A DNA stretch of 64,000 nucleotides from Acidaminococcus sp. (GTDB taxonomy: Bacteria > Bacillota > Negativicutes > Acidaminococcales > Acidaminococcaceae): assembly GCA_022482815.1 (NCBI GenBank), contig JAKVOM010000001.1, positions 2,810,946-2,874,945 on the forward strand, read 5' to 3'. Under the pieces are notes generated by a model, which was not told the DNA's origin, ran no database searches, and was given only the letters and a program-made list of their open reading frames with translations. Shown here piece after piece: positions 35,364 through 44,409 of this stretch (position 1 is its first letter; each line of letters opens with the position of its first letter). A program made the translations under genes and the position numbers.

Positions 35364-36821
35364 TCAGCCGATAATTACGGAGGCCAGCGGATAACCTACA
35401 AAGCTCATGACAAGAAGGGCCAGAATGGAAAATACGCCGCCCCAGACGAACATATCCCGGGCCGTTGTCCACCCCGAACTGATGGCTACCGTATTAATGG
35501 TAGATTGCCCTGCCGGAGTCATATTGCAGATTGCCGCACCAAAACCGATGAGACAGATGACTGCGCCGATGGCCACCGTTCCCGCAGGCAGTGCCTGCAG
35601 CACAGAAAGTGCCACGGCCGTAACGACTGTCGTCGTCACGATATTGGACGAGAAGTTCGTTTCGAGGATACACCAGGTAAAGAAGAACAGAATGACGCCC
35701 TGCACGGAAAGTCCCGCGGCTACAGGTCCCAGCATGGCGCTCAGCCAGGCTTTAATGCCCATCGTATTGTTGGTAAGGGCACTGCCCAGCATAGTAGCAG
35801 AGCCCGTCATCAGGATAGCAGCCCACAGGATGCCCTTGGAAACAGCTTCCTGGAAGTTCAGAATCGGTTTTCCGTCGTCTTTCAATACAAAGAATAAAAT
35901 ACAGCCCAAAAGCGGCGGCATAGCCGTCGTCCATTTACTTACCACTTTGTAAAAGCCGGGTGCGATACCCTTCACAAGGCTCGGGCCGACCCAGAGAAGT
36001 ACTGTAAGTGCCAGCACGCTGAGCACCATGACCTCTTTCTTCGTCGTTTTCGGCACCATATCGCGCAGCGCCATTGCTTTCTTGAGGTCCATATCATGGA
36101 TATCGGAAGGACGGTAAATCCACCTGAAAACGGCCAGGAGAAGAAGTACCAGCAGGATGCCCGTCGGAATGCCGACAGCCATATACTGGAACTGATTTAC
36201 ATCTATCCCGGTGGCAGCCTTGTAGTACCCGATGGCGAGGGTCGGCCACACATGTCCGATGGCCGTCATCCCGGAAGAAAGGCTGATGCAGAAAGCCGTG
36301 CCCAGCATCAGCATGTTGCCGGTCGGACTGCCCTTCTCTATCTCAAGAACTTTATAGATATCTTCGAGAAAAGGCATAAACGCCACAAACAGCACGGACG
36401 GGGAAATGAAAAGTCCCATGAACGTGACGGAAAACAGCAGAAATGCCACAAAATACCAGGGACCCCTCCGGGCTATGCTGTTCGTGATAAAGGCCACGGT
36501 ACAGCGCCGGACAAAATTTGTCTTGGACAAAGGATACACCAGGACAAAAGTAAAGAGCAGAAACGCGACCGTAACGTTCCCGAAAGCACCTTTAAACACG
36601 GCAGGGAACCCGATATGCGGAAGAAATCCCAGAAGCAGCAGTGTGATAAGACTCGGCCAGCTGATGGAAATCGTGATCCACATCATGAGGGACGACAGGA
36701 AAATGCCCAGCACACACATACCTTCCTGCGTCAGCGGTGCCTGAGCCGGAATTTGTGAAACTGCAAACCCGGCGGCGAGGGAAATCAGCATCCATAAGGT
36801 ATCTTTCTTCGACTTTGTCAT
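35364..36821 (-). CDS. SLC13 (DASS) family anion transporter
   Basis: 485 aa with about twelve hydrophobic segments. The N-terminal half has LTQEGMCVLGIFLSSLMMWIT and the C-terminal half NFSSNIVTTTVVTAVAL and TPAGQSTINT, in the positions of the SNT-type Na+/substrate motifs of divalent anion:Na+ symporters (citrate, malate, succinate, tartrate, sulfate). Its ATG overlaps the TGA of the chorismate mutase-ACT gene (ATGA), so the two are translationally coupled. Cargo unknown; a dicarboxylate would fit the dehydrogenase encoded upstream. Confidence 0.88.
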   Translation of the reverse strand: MTKSKKDTLWMLISLAAGFAVSQIPAQAPLTQEGMCVLGIFLSSLMMWITISISWPSLITLLLLGFLPHIGFPAVFKGAFGNVTVAFLLFTFVLVYPLSKTNFVRRCTVAFITNSIARRGPWYFVAFLLFSVTFMGLFISPSVLFVAFMPFLEDIYKVLEIEKGSPTGNMLMLGTAFCISLSSGMTAIGHVWPTLAIGYYKAATGIDVNQFQYMAVGIPTGILLVLLLLAVFRWIYRPSDIHDMDLKKAMALRDMVPKTTKKEVMVLSVLALTVLLWVGPSLVKGIAPGFYKVVSKWTTAMPPLLGCILFFVLKDDGKPILNFQEAVSKGILWAAILMTGSATMLGSALTNNTMGIKAWLSAMLGPVAAGLSVQGVILFFFTWCILETNFSSNIVTTTVVTAVALSVLQALPAGTVAIGAVICLIGFGAAICNMTPAGQSTINTVAISSGWTTARDMFVWGGVFSILALLVMSFVGYPLASVIIG

Positions 36822-37408
36822 GCCTCAGACCCCTCTTTTCTCTCGTTCGCCAGGATTTTAAATTCCTGACTTTCCCTGGAGAGCTGGAACATCAGTTTTT
36901 TCATGTGAGTCTCACTCAAATCACCCAATATGGTTAGGTCAAACGTCACTGTACGCTCATTATTATTGAAGCTCAAAAGCTCCATATACTGCATGTTATA
37001 GCCATAATCGCCCACCATACTGAGAATGCTGCTCATGGCGTTCGGCTGATTTGGACGGGTCAGACGGACTTTGACGCGGTATCCGCCCGGCGTTACATCG
37101 ATTCCTTCGGCAAGCTCATCGAAAAGCCCCGGATTCCAATCAAAAAGCAGACCGTACTGATACATGCGGCTCGTTTCCATAATCTTTTTTACGACTGCCA
37201 GATATTCGGCAAGACGGTCTTCGGGAACGCCTTCGGACAAACGATCCAGGATGGCTTTTTCCCGATCAGCACGATAGATTGTAGTCTCCCCTTTTGCCTG
37301 TTTGGCTTTGGCTACTTCCAAAGAACAGTCCATGCGCTCCATAATGAGCTTTTTCAGCTGCGGGTCAATGGCATCGATCTTTTTTCTTGCTTCTTCCAAA
37401 TTCATCAT
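36818..37408 (-). CDS. Chorismate mutase (AroQ) fused to an ACT domain, no prephenate dehydratase
   Basis: 196 aa. Residues 1-90 resemble the AroQ chorismate mutase of P-proteins (ARKKIDAIDPQLKKLIMERM, then IYRADREKAILDRL). Residues about 108-175 look like an ACT regulatory domain (VRLTRPNQPNAMSSILSMV). The prephenate dehydratase domain that normally lies between them is absent, and the joint is only about 15 residues. It may be a regulated chorismate mutase for Phe/Tyr synthesis or a repurposed regulator. AGGAAG precedes tandem ATGs. It is translationally coupled to the SLC13 transporter. Confidence 0.8.
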   Translation of the reverse strand: MMNLEEARKKIDAIDPQLKKLIMERMDCSLEVAKAKQAKGETTIYRADREKAILDRLSEGVPEDRLAEYLAVVKKIMETSRMYQYGLLFDWNPGLFDELAEGIDVTPGGYRVKVRLTRPNQPNAMSSILSMVGDYGYNMQYMELLSFNNNERTVTFDLTILGDLSETHMKKLMFQLSRESQEFKILANERKEGSEA

Positions 37409-37449
37409 GCATTCTTCCTTTCTACCTTACTTCAATGCTTTTATAAAAT

Positions 37450-37486
37450 AAGAGGCAGAAACAGGTTCAGCCCGTTTCTGCCTCTT
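37450..37486. terminator. Hairpin between the dehydrogenase and chorismate mutase genes
   Basis: Perfect 12-bp arms (37451-37462, 37474-37485; AGAGGCAGAAAC). The minus-strand tail is only moderately T-rich, so readthrough into the next gene is possible. Confidence 0.6.
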
Positions 37487-37513
37487 TCAGTCAACAAAGA
37501 TGCCATCAGAAAT

Positions 37514-38584
37514 TCAGCTTTCCAGCTTTCTGACAGCTTCATCACCCACTTCGCAGGTAGAAGCCGTGCCGCCCAGATCCGGCGTCAATACGCGCTTCTC
37601 CACGAGCATTTCTTCAATCACATTCAGGAGCTTGCTGCCCCATTTCTTCTTGCCGAAGAAATCAAGCATCTGACTGGCCGACCAAATCGAAGCCAGCGGA
37701 TTTGCCTTGCCCTGTCCGGCAATATCCGGCGCACTGCCATGAATCGGTTCAAACATGGACGGATACTTCCGTTCCGGATTCAGGTTTGCCCCGGCCGCAA
37801 GTCCCATTCCGCCGGAAATGGCAGCACCCAGGTCAGTCAGGATATCCCCGAACAAATTGGAGCAGACGACAATCTGGTACCGCTTAGGGTCCTTGACCAT
37901 AAACATACTTGCTGCGTCTACAAGGTAAGAGTGCGTTTCCACATCAGGATACTGCTCGCCCAGTTCCTTGAAGATCTGATCCCAGAATACCATGGAATAG
38001 TTCAAGGCATTTCCCTTGCTGATACTCGTCAGCGTTTTATGTTCACGGCGTGCCATTTCATAGGCATACCGCATGATGCGTTCACATCCAAAGCGGGAGA
38101 ACACGCTGTCCTGGATAACCGTTTCCCGCGGCGTTCCCGGGTACAGCCAGCTGCCGGCGCCTGCATATTCGCCTTCGCTGTTTTCACGGATAAAGACCAT
38201 ATCAATGTCGCCTTCCCTGACACCGGCAAGCGGGCAAGGAGCGCCCTTGAGGAGCTTCACCGGACGCAGGTTGACGTACTCGTCAAAGTCATGACGAATG
38301 CGGAGCAGCAGCCCGCGCAGGGAAATGTGATCCGGTACGCCGGGATACCCCACGGCACCCAGATAAATCGCATCGAAATGACTCAGCGTTTCAATACCAT
38401 CATCGGGAAGCATCTTCCCCGTCTTCAGGTAATATTCACAGCCCCAGGGAAAATACGTAAAATCGAATTCAAACGTACCATCCAGCGCTGCAACTGCCTT
38501 GAGAACCTTGACACCTTCTGCCAGCACTTCGGGGCCAATCCCGTCACCGGCAATCACGGCAATCTTAAAACGTTCTTTTTCCAT
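37514..38584 (-). CDS. Tartrate/D-malate-type isocitrate-isopropylmalate dehydrogenase family protein
   Basis: 356 aa, beta-decarboxylating dehydrogenase fold. It has IAGDGIGPEVLAEG at the N-terminus, the substrate loop SLRGLLLRIR and NLRPVKLL, FIRENSEGEYAG, and the NAD-site region GSAPDIAGQGKANPLA. The pattern fits the tartrate dehydrogenase/D-malate dehydrogenase (DmlA) branch better than LeuB, and no leu or ilv genes are near. AAAGGAGGG precedes the ATG at 38584. It follows the radical SAM gene by 34 bases. Confidence 0.82.
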   Translation of the reverse strand: MEKERFKIAVIAGDGIGPEVLAEGVKVLKAVAALDGTFEFDFTYFPWGCEYYLKTGKMLPDDGIETLSHFDAIYLGAVGYPGVPDHISLRGLLLRIRHDFDEYVNLRPVKLLKGAPCPLAGVREGDIDMVFIRENSEGEYAGAGSWLYPGTPRETVIQDSVFSRFGCERIMRYAYEMARREHKTLTSISKGNALNYSMVFWDQIFKELGEQYPDVETHSYLVDAASMFMVKDPKRYQIVVCSNLFGDILTDLGAAISGGMGLAAGANLNPERKYPSMFEPIHGSAPDIAGQGKANPLASIWSASQMLDFFGKKKWGSKLLNVIEEMLVEKRVLTPDLGGTASTCEVGDEAVRKLES

Positions 38585-38618
38585 GATGCATTCCCTCCTT
38601 TGGAGAGTTTTTTTCGTC

Positions 38619-39608
38619 TCAGGATGCGGAGCAGGCAGCCCCTTCAAAGATAACGCTCTCTTCCGCTTCTTCCATCTGCTTTCTGGGGACTCTTTCGAGC
38701 CACTTCAGATCATACGGTTCGAAGGTAACATGAGCATACTTGTCGACATCCATGACAGTGCCATCCCAGTCGGAATCAATACGGCCGGTTTGTTTAATCA
38801 GGATATCATACAGAATGGCATACATCGTGCCATTTTCATCCTTTTCAAAAATCGTGCTGTACGGCAGTGTCTTGTGGTAAACCAGTTCCAGATCCTTATA
38901 GCGGAAATGGAAACCACAGCGCATACGGCAGCCGTCAAGGCCCGTATAATCGGCGACTTTCTTCAGGCTGTGCAGAATTTTGTCTCCTGCCTGATCATAG
39001 AGGTTATCCGGCGTAGTTTCCGTGTAGTCAAAACGGAACTGAATAGAAGGTGCATGCACCTTGCGGAACCGTTCCATAAACGGAATCAACTGATCTTCCG
39101 GATAGTTCTTGTACAGGACGCAGTTGATACGGAATTTAACCGGCAGCTTGGCCAGCAGGCTGTCGTTGGATTCCTGTACAAAATGCTGCATATGACGGGA
39201 AATATTGACACAGCTGATCTTGTGTGCATTCCGTCTCATAAAATCAAGAACCTCTTCTTCCGTCTGGTCCTTGGAAACCGGCAGCGTCGTATTGATGTAG
39301 ATATGGTGCGTCTCAGGCACATGATCCAGCATCTTCTGCAGGCTCTTCAGATTGGCCAGCGGTTCGCCGCCTGTAAACACAAAATCACAGTACGGGGTCA
39401 GTGCATTCATGCGGTCAATACTCTTGCAGATAGCATCCAGAGAAAATCCGGTGCAGTCTGCATATTCTTCCTTATTCACGCAGAAGGGGCAATTGTTCTT
39501 GCAGTCATACGGCACAAACACCGTAACCGTAGCTCCGCCGGCGCGCGTCTTATAAGGAAAATTCTTAGAAGCTTCCATTAAGTCACGATCTGAATTTCTA
39601 ACTATCAT
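38619..39608 (-). CDS. Radical SAM protein of unknown function
   Basis: About 329 aa. The [4Fe-4S]/SAM motif CKNNCPFC has Cys at residues 36, 40 and 43, and FTGGEPLANL follows, as in the GGE motif. The C-terminal part contains CRMRC and no obvious SPASM or B12 domain. It resembles radical SAM proteins annotated as pyruvate-formate-lyase-activase-like or MoaA-like, but no specific family was recognised. GAGG lies 5 bases before the ATG at 39608. It heads a minus-strand cluster with a dehydrogenase, a CM-ACT protein and a carrier. Confidence 0.82.
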   Translation of the reverse strand: MIVRNSDRDLMEASKNFPYKTRAGGATVTVFVPYDCKNNCPFCVNKEEYADCTGFSLDAICKSIDRMNALTPYCDFVFTGGEPLANLKSLQKMLDHVPETHHIYINTTLPVSKDQTEEEVLDFMRRNAHKISCVNISRHMQHFVQESNDSLLAKLPVKFRINCVLYKNYPEDQLIPFMERFRKVHAPSIQFRFDYTETTPDNLYDQAGDKILHSLKKVADYTGLDGCRMRCGFHFRYKDLELVYHKTLPYSTIFEKDENGTMYAILYDILIKQTGRIDSDWDGTVMDVDKYAHVTFEPYDLKWLERVPRKQMEEAEESVIFEGAACSAS

Positions 39609-39899
39609 AAAATCCTCACACTCCAAGTTCCCTACCCTCAAGGAACAAAAAACAAAAAATTTAATCAACGTTTATTTTACCATGATGCTCCCGCAATAAC
39701 AACAAAAAATCGTATCTTTTGCAGGTACATTCTAATACATTTTACGCCATTTTTAACCATTTCGCACGTAATTTTTTTACTTTTTTTAAAGATTTCAGGA
39801 AAACTGTCCGCAAGAACAAATTCAGCATGGCATTCCTTGTCATTTGCCCCATGAACCTGTAGTATAATGAAGCAAATATCCTAAAAGAGAGGTACGACT

Positions 39900-40787
39900 A
39901 TGATTTCCATCATTCCCGACGGTTTTAATGACTTTGTATGCAAAGCCGGAAACTGCCGCCACACGTGCTGCCAGACCTGGGAAATCGATATCGACGATGA
40001 CACGGCTGCTTATTATCTTTCCCTCAAGGGCGACTTGGGAAAACGTTTGAAAAAGGCCATCGGCAAAAACGAAGATGGCTGCTATTTTAAGCTGAATCGT
40101 GAAGGCTTCTGTCATTTTTTAAGAAAAGACGGCCTCTGCGAAATCATTTTGGAACTCGGCGAAGATAAGCTATGTGACATCTGCACAGTCCATCCTCGCT
40201 TTTTTACCTATGTGGAAGACTATATTCTCTGCGGCACCGGTCTTTGCTGTGAAGAAACCTGTGAAATCCTTGCCGGCTTAGAAGGCCCTCTGCAGTTTAC
40301 CGAAGAAGATACGGGACGCCGCCTTTCCTTCGAAGCGCTGCTCCAAGATATGGATCTGGACCTATCGCCGGAAAGCTGTCATTATATACCGGAAATCGGC
40401 ACGGACTACTATAAGGCACTGCTTTCCCGCCTTGCCGCCACGGAACCGATTGACACGGCCTGGACAGAGGAAATGAAATCGCTGCCCCAAATGGGAGCTC
40501 AGCTAACGGACAAAGCGAAAAAGTATAAGACATCCTATGATAAGAGTCTTTTTGACCGGCTCTACCAATTTATTCTGTACCGCCAACTCGATAAATGTTT
40601 GGTTTACGAGCCCGAAGATGTCGCCCGGTATGCTAAGGAAAGCACGGACTATATCTTCCTGAAAGCTGCCTTGACAGGAAATCCGCTGGAAGCCATGCGC
40701 CGCTGGTCCGAGCAGATTGAGTATGATACGGAGAACGTGGATATACTCCTGCAGGCACTGGAGAATAATAAAATGGATAGCGATTAG
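39900..40787 (+). CDS. FliB-like Cys-rich protein (flagellin lysine-N-methylase family)
   Basis: 295 aa. Cysteine clusters CKAGNCRHTCCQTW (Cys 14, 19, 23, 24), CHFLRKDGLCEI, LCDICTVHPRF and CGTGLCCEETCEIL follow the FliB pattern, expected to hold an Fe-S or zinc site. FliB methylates flagellin lysines in Salmonella, but this family is widespread in non-flagellated anaerobes and no flagellar gene is present here, so the substrate is open. AGAGAGG lies 7 bases before the ATG. It is monocistronic and ends at repeat copy C. Confidence 0.8.
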   Translation: MISIIPDGFNDFVCKAGNCRHTCCQTWEIDIDDDTAAYYLSLKGDLGKRLKKAIGKNEDGCYFKLNREGFCHFLRKDGLCEIILELGEDKLCDICTVHPRFFTYVEDYILCGTGLCCEETCEILAGLEGPLQFTEEDTGRRLSFEALLQDMDLDLSPESCHYIPEIGTDYYKALLSRLAATEPIDTAWTEEMKSLPQMGAQLTDKAKKYKTSYDKSLFDRLYQFILYRQLDKCLVYEPEDVARYAKESTDYIFLKAALTGNPLEAMRRWSEQIEYDTENVDILLQALENNKMDSD

Positions 40788-40841
40788 TGAACAGCGGATA
40801 GTACAATCGTGCGGGTATCCGTCTTGATTCAAACAATAAAA

Positions 40842-41104
40842 GGGACTGTGAAAAATAAAAAGCGCTTTTGGCATTTGGCTTATGGCATTTAGCCTCGCCT
40901 GCAAGAGTGTGTTAAAGCTTTTGATTCAAATAAAATATGATATAAAGGCTGAAATTTAGCAGGTACCCTAAATTTTTATAAGTTTGTAGAAAAAAGCTTT
41001 GTCATTTTTCGTCCACAGGCGGAATGCGGGCTGCAGACGGCGGAAATAGGAAAGCGACAAGGGGCTGTGAAATAATGTGTGTGCATTATTTCACAGCCCC
41101 TTGT
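40842..41104 (-). repeat. Dispersed terminator-MITE, copy C (full length)
   Basis: Left end GGGACTGTGAAA (40842 on), right end TTTCACAGCCCC (to 41100). The internal order equals copy B: AAAAAGCGCTTTTGGCATTTGG, GCATTTAGCCTCGCCTGCAA, TGAAATTTAGCAGG, a GC-rich block, then a perfect 21-bp hairpin (41057-41077, 41084-41104) with T residues on both sides. It ends comEB (minus) and could also end the FliB gene (plus). Upstream bases 40796-40815 share CAATCGTGCGGG with the tails of copies G and H. Confidence 0.8.
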
Positions 41105-41106
41105 TA

Positions 41107-41571
41107 CTATTTCTTATTTTCCTTGGGAGTGAAGATTTCCAATTTCAGCTGCTTGTCACTTGCCAGCATTTCCTGAGCCAGCTTGTCCGGATACGGATGC
41201 GCATAGACAATCCGCTTGATTCCTGCGTTAATCAGGATTTTTGAACAAACTACGCAGGGCTGGTGCGTACAGTACAGCGTGGCACCGAGCGTCGATACTC
41301 CGTTCACAGCAGCCTGGATGACAGCATTCTGTTCCGCATGGATGCCGCGGCAGAGTTCGTGGTTCTGCCCGCTGGGCACATGCAGCTTTTCCCGCAGGCA
41401 CCCGACTTCCTCGCAGTGAGGCAGCCCTTTCGGTGTCCCGTTATAACCGGTAGCCAGAATCTGACGATCCTTGACCAGCACGGCACCGACTTTGCGCCGC
41501 AGACAGGTGGAACGCTTGGAAACGACTTCGGCAATTTCCATAAAATATGAGTCCCAGTCAGGTCTATCCAT
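41107..41571 (-). CDS. dCMP deaminase (ComEB-like)
   Basis: 154 aa zinc cytidine/deoxycytidylate deaminase. The catalytic HAE is in [11 protein letters not shown] and the zinc Cys pair in [12 protein letters not shown]; an upstream [11 protein letters not shown] fits the extra zinc site of dCMP deaminases. It produces dUMP for thymidylate synthesis. It is the last gene of the rpmE-upp transcript, 5 bases after upp, and ends at a repeat-borne terminator. Confidence 0.92.
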   Translation of the reverse strand: MDRPDWDSYFMEIAEVVSKRSTCLRRKVGAVLVKDRQILATGYNGTPKGLPHCEEVGCLREKLHVPSGQNHELCRGIHAEQNAVIQAAVNGVSTLGATLYCTHQPCVVCSKILINAGIKRIVYAHPYPDKLAQEMLASDKQLKLEIFTPKENKK

Positions 41572-41576
41572 AAATT

Positions 41577-42203
41577 TTACTCCAATGTACCAAATACCCG
41601 GTCACCGGCATCGCCCAGTCCCGGTACGATGTAGCCATCTTCATTCAGATGATCATCAAGGGCAGCCGTATAGATCGGCACTTCCGGATGTTTTTTATTG
41701 ACGAGTTCCACACCTTCTGGAGCTGCTACGAGGCACATGAAACGGAAATGCTTGTAGCCTTCCTGCTTCAGCATCGTAATAGCTGCTTCGGCACTGCCGC
41801 CCGTCGCAAGCATCGGGTCAATGAGGATGATTTCAGCATCCTTGTCCTTCGGAATCTTGCAGTAATACTTAATCGGTTCCAGGGTCTTCTCATCACGGGT
41901 CAGACCGATATGCCCCACTTTTGCTTCCGGGATAAGGTCCATCACGGCATCCAGGAAACCAAGACCGGCACGTAAAATCGGCACCACCGTGATGCCGGAT
42001 ACGGCCAGTTCATACCCGGTCGTTTCGGCGAGAGGAGTCTCTACTTTCGTACGGCGGACAGGAATGTCCTTCGTCACTTCAAAAAGCAGCAGCTGTGCAA
42101 TCTGGTCAAGCAGCTGACGAAAGTCTTTCGGGGCGGTATTCTTATCACGCAGACGGGTCATTTTTTCCTTGATGAGCGGGTGATCTACAACGCGAATTTG
42201 CAT
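41577..42203 (-). CDS. upp: Uracil phosphoribosyltransferase
   Basis: 208 aa. It makes UMP from uracil and PRPP (pyrimidine salvage). The PRPP loop [13 protein letters not shown] and the C-terminal uracil-binding [10 protein letters not shown] are present. Its position after ywlG is the same as in Bacillus, where glyA intervenes; glyA is missing here. Confidence 0.96.
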   Translation of the reverse strand: MQIRVVDHPLIKEKMTRLRDKNTAPKDFRQLLDQIAQLLLFEVTKDIPVRRTKVETPLAETTGYELAVSGITVVPILRAGLGFLDAVMDLIPEAKVGHIGLTRDEKTLEPIKYYCKIPKDKDAEIILIDPMLATGGSAEAAITMLKQEGYKHFRFMCLVAAPEGVELVNKKHPEVPIYTAALDDHLNEDGYIVPGLGDAGDRVFGTLE

Positions 42204-42262
42204 TTTCGTTTTCTCCTTTATGCTTATCTCGAACTATACTGCATCAAAATATGATTGGAATT

Positions 42263-42820
42263 TTATTTTTCTTTCTTATCAGGATATACGGCACGGGCAC
42301 CGCCAATCAGAGGCGGACGCGTATAAGCAGCCGTCAGTACAGCCTTTCCAAGTGTTTTGCGGGAAAGGCGCACCGGTACCGCTACCCGCTTCAGGTGCAT
42401 CCCAATCAAGGTCTGGCCGATATCAAGGCCCAAATCAGCTTTGATTTCTTCCACGACGACCGGATGGGACAGCTGTTCATAGGCCTGTGTTGCCCAGGCA
42501 CCGCCGGCGTGTTCCACCGGACGCACTGTCACTTGCTGCCAGCCGAATTTCTCCATGGCCTTTTCTTCCACGACAAGGGCCCGGTTCAGATGTTCGCAGC
42601 ACTGCGCTGCCAGAATGATCTTGTGTTTTTTGGTTACTTTGCGAACCACGGAATATAATTCATGGGCCAGCTTCATGGAACCGCCGGTCCCGATACGGTT
42701 CCCCAGAATTTCACTGGTCGAGCACCCAACAACAAGAACCATGCCGGCCTTCCCATTTCCTCTGCGGATCAGCTCTTCCACCGATTCTTCTAATTCCTGA
42801 GCGATTTCTTCCAGTTCCAT
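42263..42820 (-). CDS. TIGR01440/UPF0340 family protein (YwlG-like)
   Basis: 185 aa conserved protein of unknown function. VVGCSTSEILGNRIGTGGS and HAGGAWATQAYEQL fit the YwlG family, which is almost always found beside rpiB and upp in Firmicutes. It starts 15 bases after rpiB. There is no membrane segment. Confidence 0.88.
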   Translation of the reverse strand: MELEEIAQELEESVEELIRRGNGKAGMVLVVGCSTSEILGNRIGTGGSMKLAHELYSVVRKVTKKHKIILAAQCCEHLNRALVVEEKAMEKFGWQQVTVRPVEHAGGAWATQAYEQLSHPVVVEEIKADLGLDIGQTLIGMHLKRVAVPVRLSRKTLGKAVLTAAYTRPPLIGGARAVYPDKKEK

Positions 42821-42835
42821 TACACAATCTCTCCT

Positions 42836-43273
42836 TTATTTTTCGAGTGCCATAATCTTGCGTACTCTTTCGGCGTGATAGCTGCCGAGGAAAGAAGCAC
42901 CCAGATAGGCATCCACAATCTGTTCTGCCAGACCGCTGCCGAGTACACGGCCGCCGAGGCAGAGAACATTGGCATTATTATGTTCACGGGCTTTAGCTGC
43001 CGAGTAGCAGTCGCAGCAAAGCGCGGCACGGACTCCCTTGACCTTGTTGGCCGCAATAGACATACCGATACCGGTACCGCAGACCAGGATGCCCTGATCG
43101 GCTTTGCCGGCGGCAACAGCCTCGCCCACTTTCTGGGCATAGTCAGGATAGTCCACCCGTTCGTATTGATGAATCCCGTAGTCTTCTACTTCATAACCTT
43201 TGTCGGTCAAATACTTCTTCAGGATTTCTTTAAGTTCAAAACCGCCGTGATCACAGCCGATGATGATTTTCAT
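42836..43273 (-). CDS. rpiB: Ribose-5-phosphate isomerase B
   Basis: 145 aa RpiB/LacAB fold. GCDHGGFELKE at the N-terminus, the active-site Cys region VCGTGIGMSIAANK, and NVLCLGGRV are seen. It interconverts ribose-5-phosphate and ribulose-5-phosphate, feeding PRPP for the nucleotide genes of the same operon. Confidence 0.95.
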   Translation of the reverse strand: MKIIIGCDHGGFELKEILKKYLTDKGYEVEDYGIHQYERVDYPDYAQKVGEAVAAGKADQGILVCGTGIGMSIAANKVKGVRAALCCDCYSAAKAREHNNANVLCLGGRVLGSGLAEQIVDAYLGASFLGSYHAERVRKIMALEK

Positions 43274-43302
43274 GATACTCCTCCTATCTTTTACTCTGTT
43301 TT

Positions 43303-44409
43303 TTATTGTATCACAAAGTTCTGCAAATATTCAGGAACCTGCCCACTTTTTCTCCGCAAAAGGCCGCCTTCGGCCCAGATAATATTGTGTCCGGCCGATT
43401 TTCGCATCCGGTTCATGATGGCAAGGCCCAGATTTTCGTCGCCCACGCCCTCGCCGATGATGGCATCGACATTTTCACGGTCAAACATGCGAAGTTCACG
43501 GAACAGATTTTCGGCCAGTTCTTCCTGACTTTTACCGCCATTATGAACCACAAGATGTTCGGATTTCGGCAGGTGCTTCACCGTCTCATCCAGTGCAAGG
43601 ACACCGATTTTAAGTCCCGAAGCCTCTGCCATGATGGCTGCGCGGATAACACCCTGGGAAGCTTCCGGTCCCTCGATAAGCACCATCGGGGCCTTCGGTG
43701 CATAATGACGATATTTCATGCCCGGTGCTTTCGGCGTTTCGTTAGCCTTCACAAGACCCGGGTCAATTTCTACTTTGCCCATGACATCGGCAATCATTTC
43801 GCGGGTAATGCCGCCCGGGCGCAGGATGACAGCTTCTTCTCCGGTCGTATCAATAATGGTCGACTCCACACCGATATTGCAGTCACCGCCGTCCACAATG
43901 CCGGCGATGACGCCTTCCATATCCTGCAGCACATCCTGGGCATTGGTCGGGCTGGGTTTGCCGGATTTATTGGCCGAAGGAGCAGCGATAGGCGTGCCGG
44001 CAAGCCGAATCAGCTCCCGTGCCACTTTGTGCACCGGGAAACGAACAGCCACCGTATCAAGACCGGCAGTCACCACATCCGGAATAATGTCGGATTTATG
44101 GACGATGAGCGTCATCGGTCCCGGCCAGAAGGCCTCCATCAGCTTCTTGGCAATCGGAGTCAGCCCGCTTGTCAGCTGAAGGATCTGGTCCATTTCACAA
44201 ATATGAAGAATCAAGGGATTATCAGCCGGACGACCCTTAGCCGCAAAAATCTTCCGGCAGGCATCCGGATTCAGTCCGTCTGCCCCGAGCCCGTAGACCG
44301 TTTCCGTCGGAAATGCCACAACCTGCCCTTTGGCAAGCAGCGCGGCCGCTTCCGTCAGCTGCGGCTTCAGCGGTTCATTCGGATTTAATTTCCATAACTT
44401 TGTTTCCAT
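43303..44409 (-). CDS. L-threonylcarbamoyladenylate synthase, Sua5 type
   Basis: About 368 aa: YrdC domain (VAFPTETVYGLGAD, KGRPADNPLI, STIIDTT), then the C-terminal Sua5 domain (YRHYAPKAPMVLIEG). It makes threonylcarbamoyl-AMP for the t6A37 modification of ANN-reading tRNAs. AAGGAAGGG 7 bases before the ATG at 44409 selects this start. The gene overlaps the end of prmC by about 35 bases. Confidence 0.93.
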   Translation of the reverse strand: METKLWKLNPNEPLKPQLTEAAALLAKGQVVAFPTETVYGLGADGLNPDACRKIFAAKGRPADNPLILHICEMDQILQLTSGLTPIAKKLMEAFWPGPMTLIVHKSDIIPDVVTAGLDTVAVRFPVHKVARELIRLAGTPIAAPSANKSGKPSPTNAQDVLQDMEGVIAGIVDGGDCNIGVESTIIDTTGEEAVILRPGGITREMIADVMGKVEIDPGLVKANETPKAPGMKYRHYAPKAPMVLIEGPEASQGVIRAAIMAEASGLKIGVLALDETVKHLPKSEHLVVHNGGKSQEELAENLFRELRMFDRENVDAIIGEGVGDENLGLAIMNRMRKSAGHNIIWAEGGLLRRKSGQVPEYLQNFVIQ

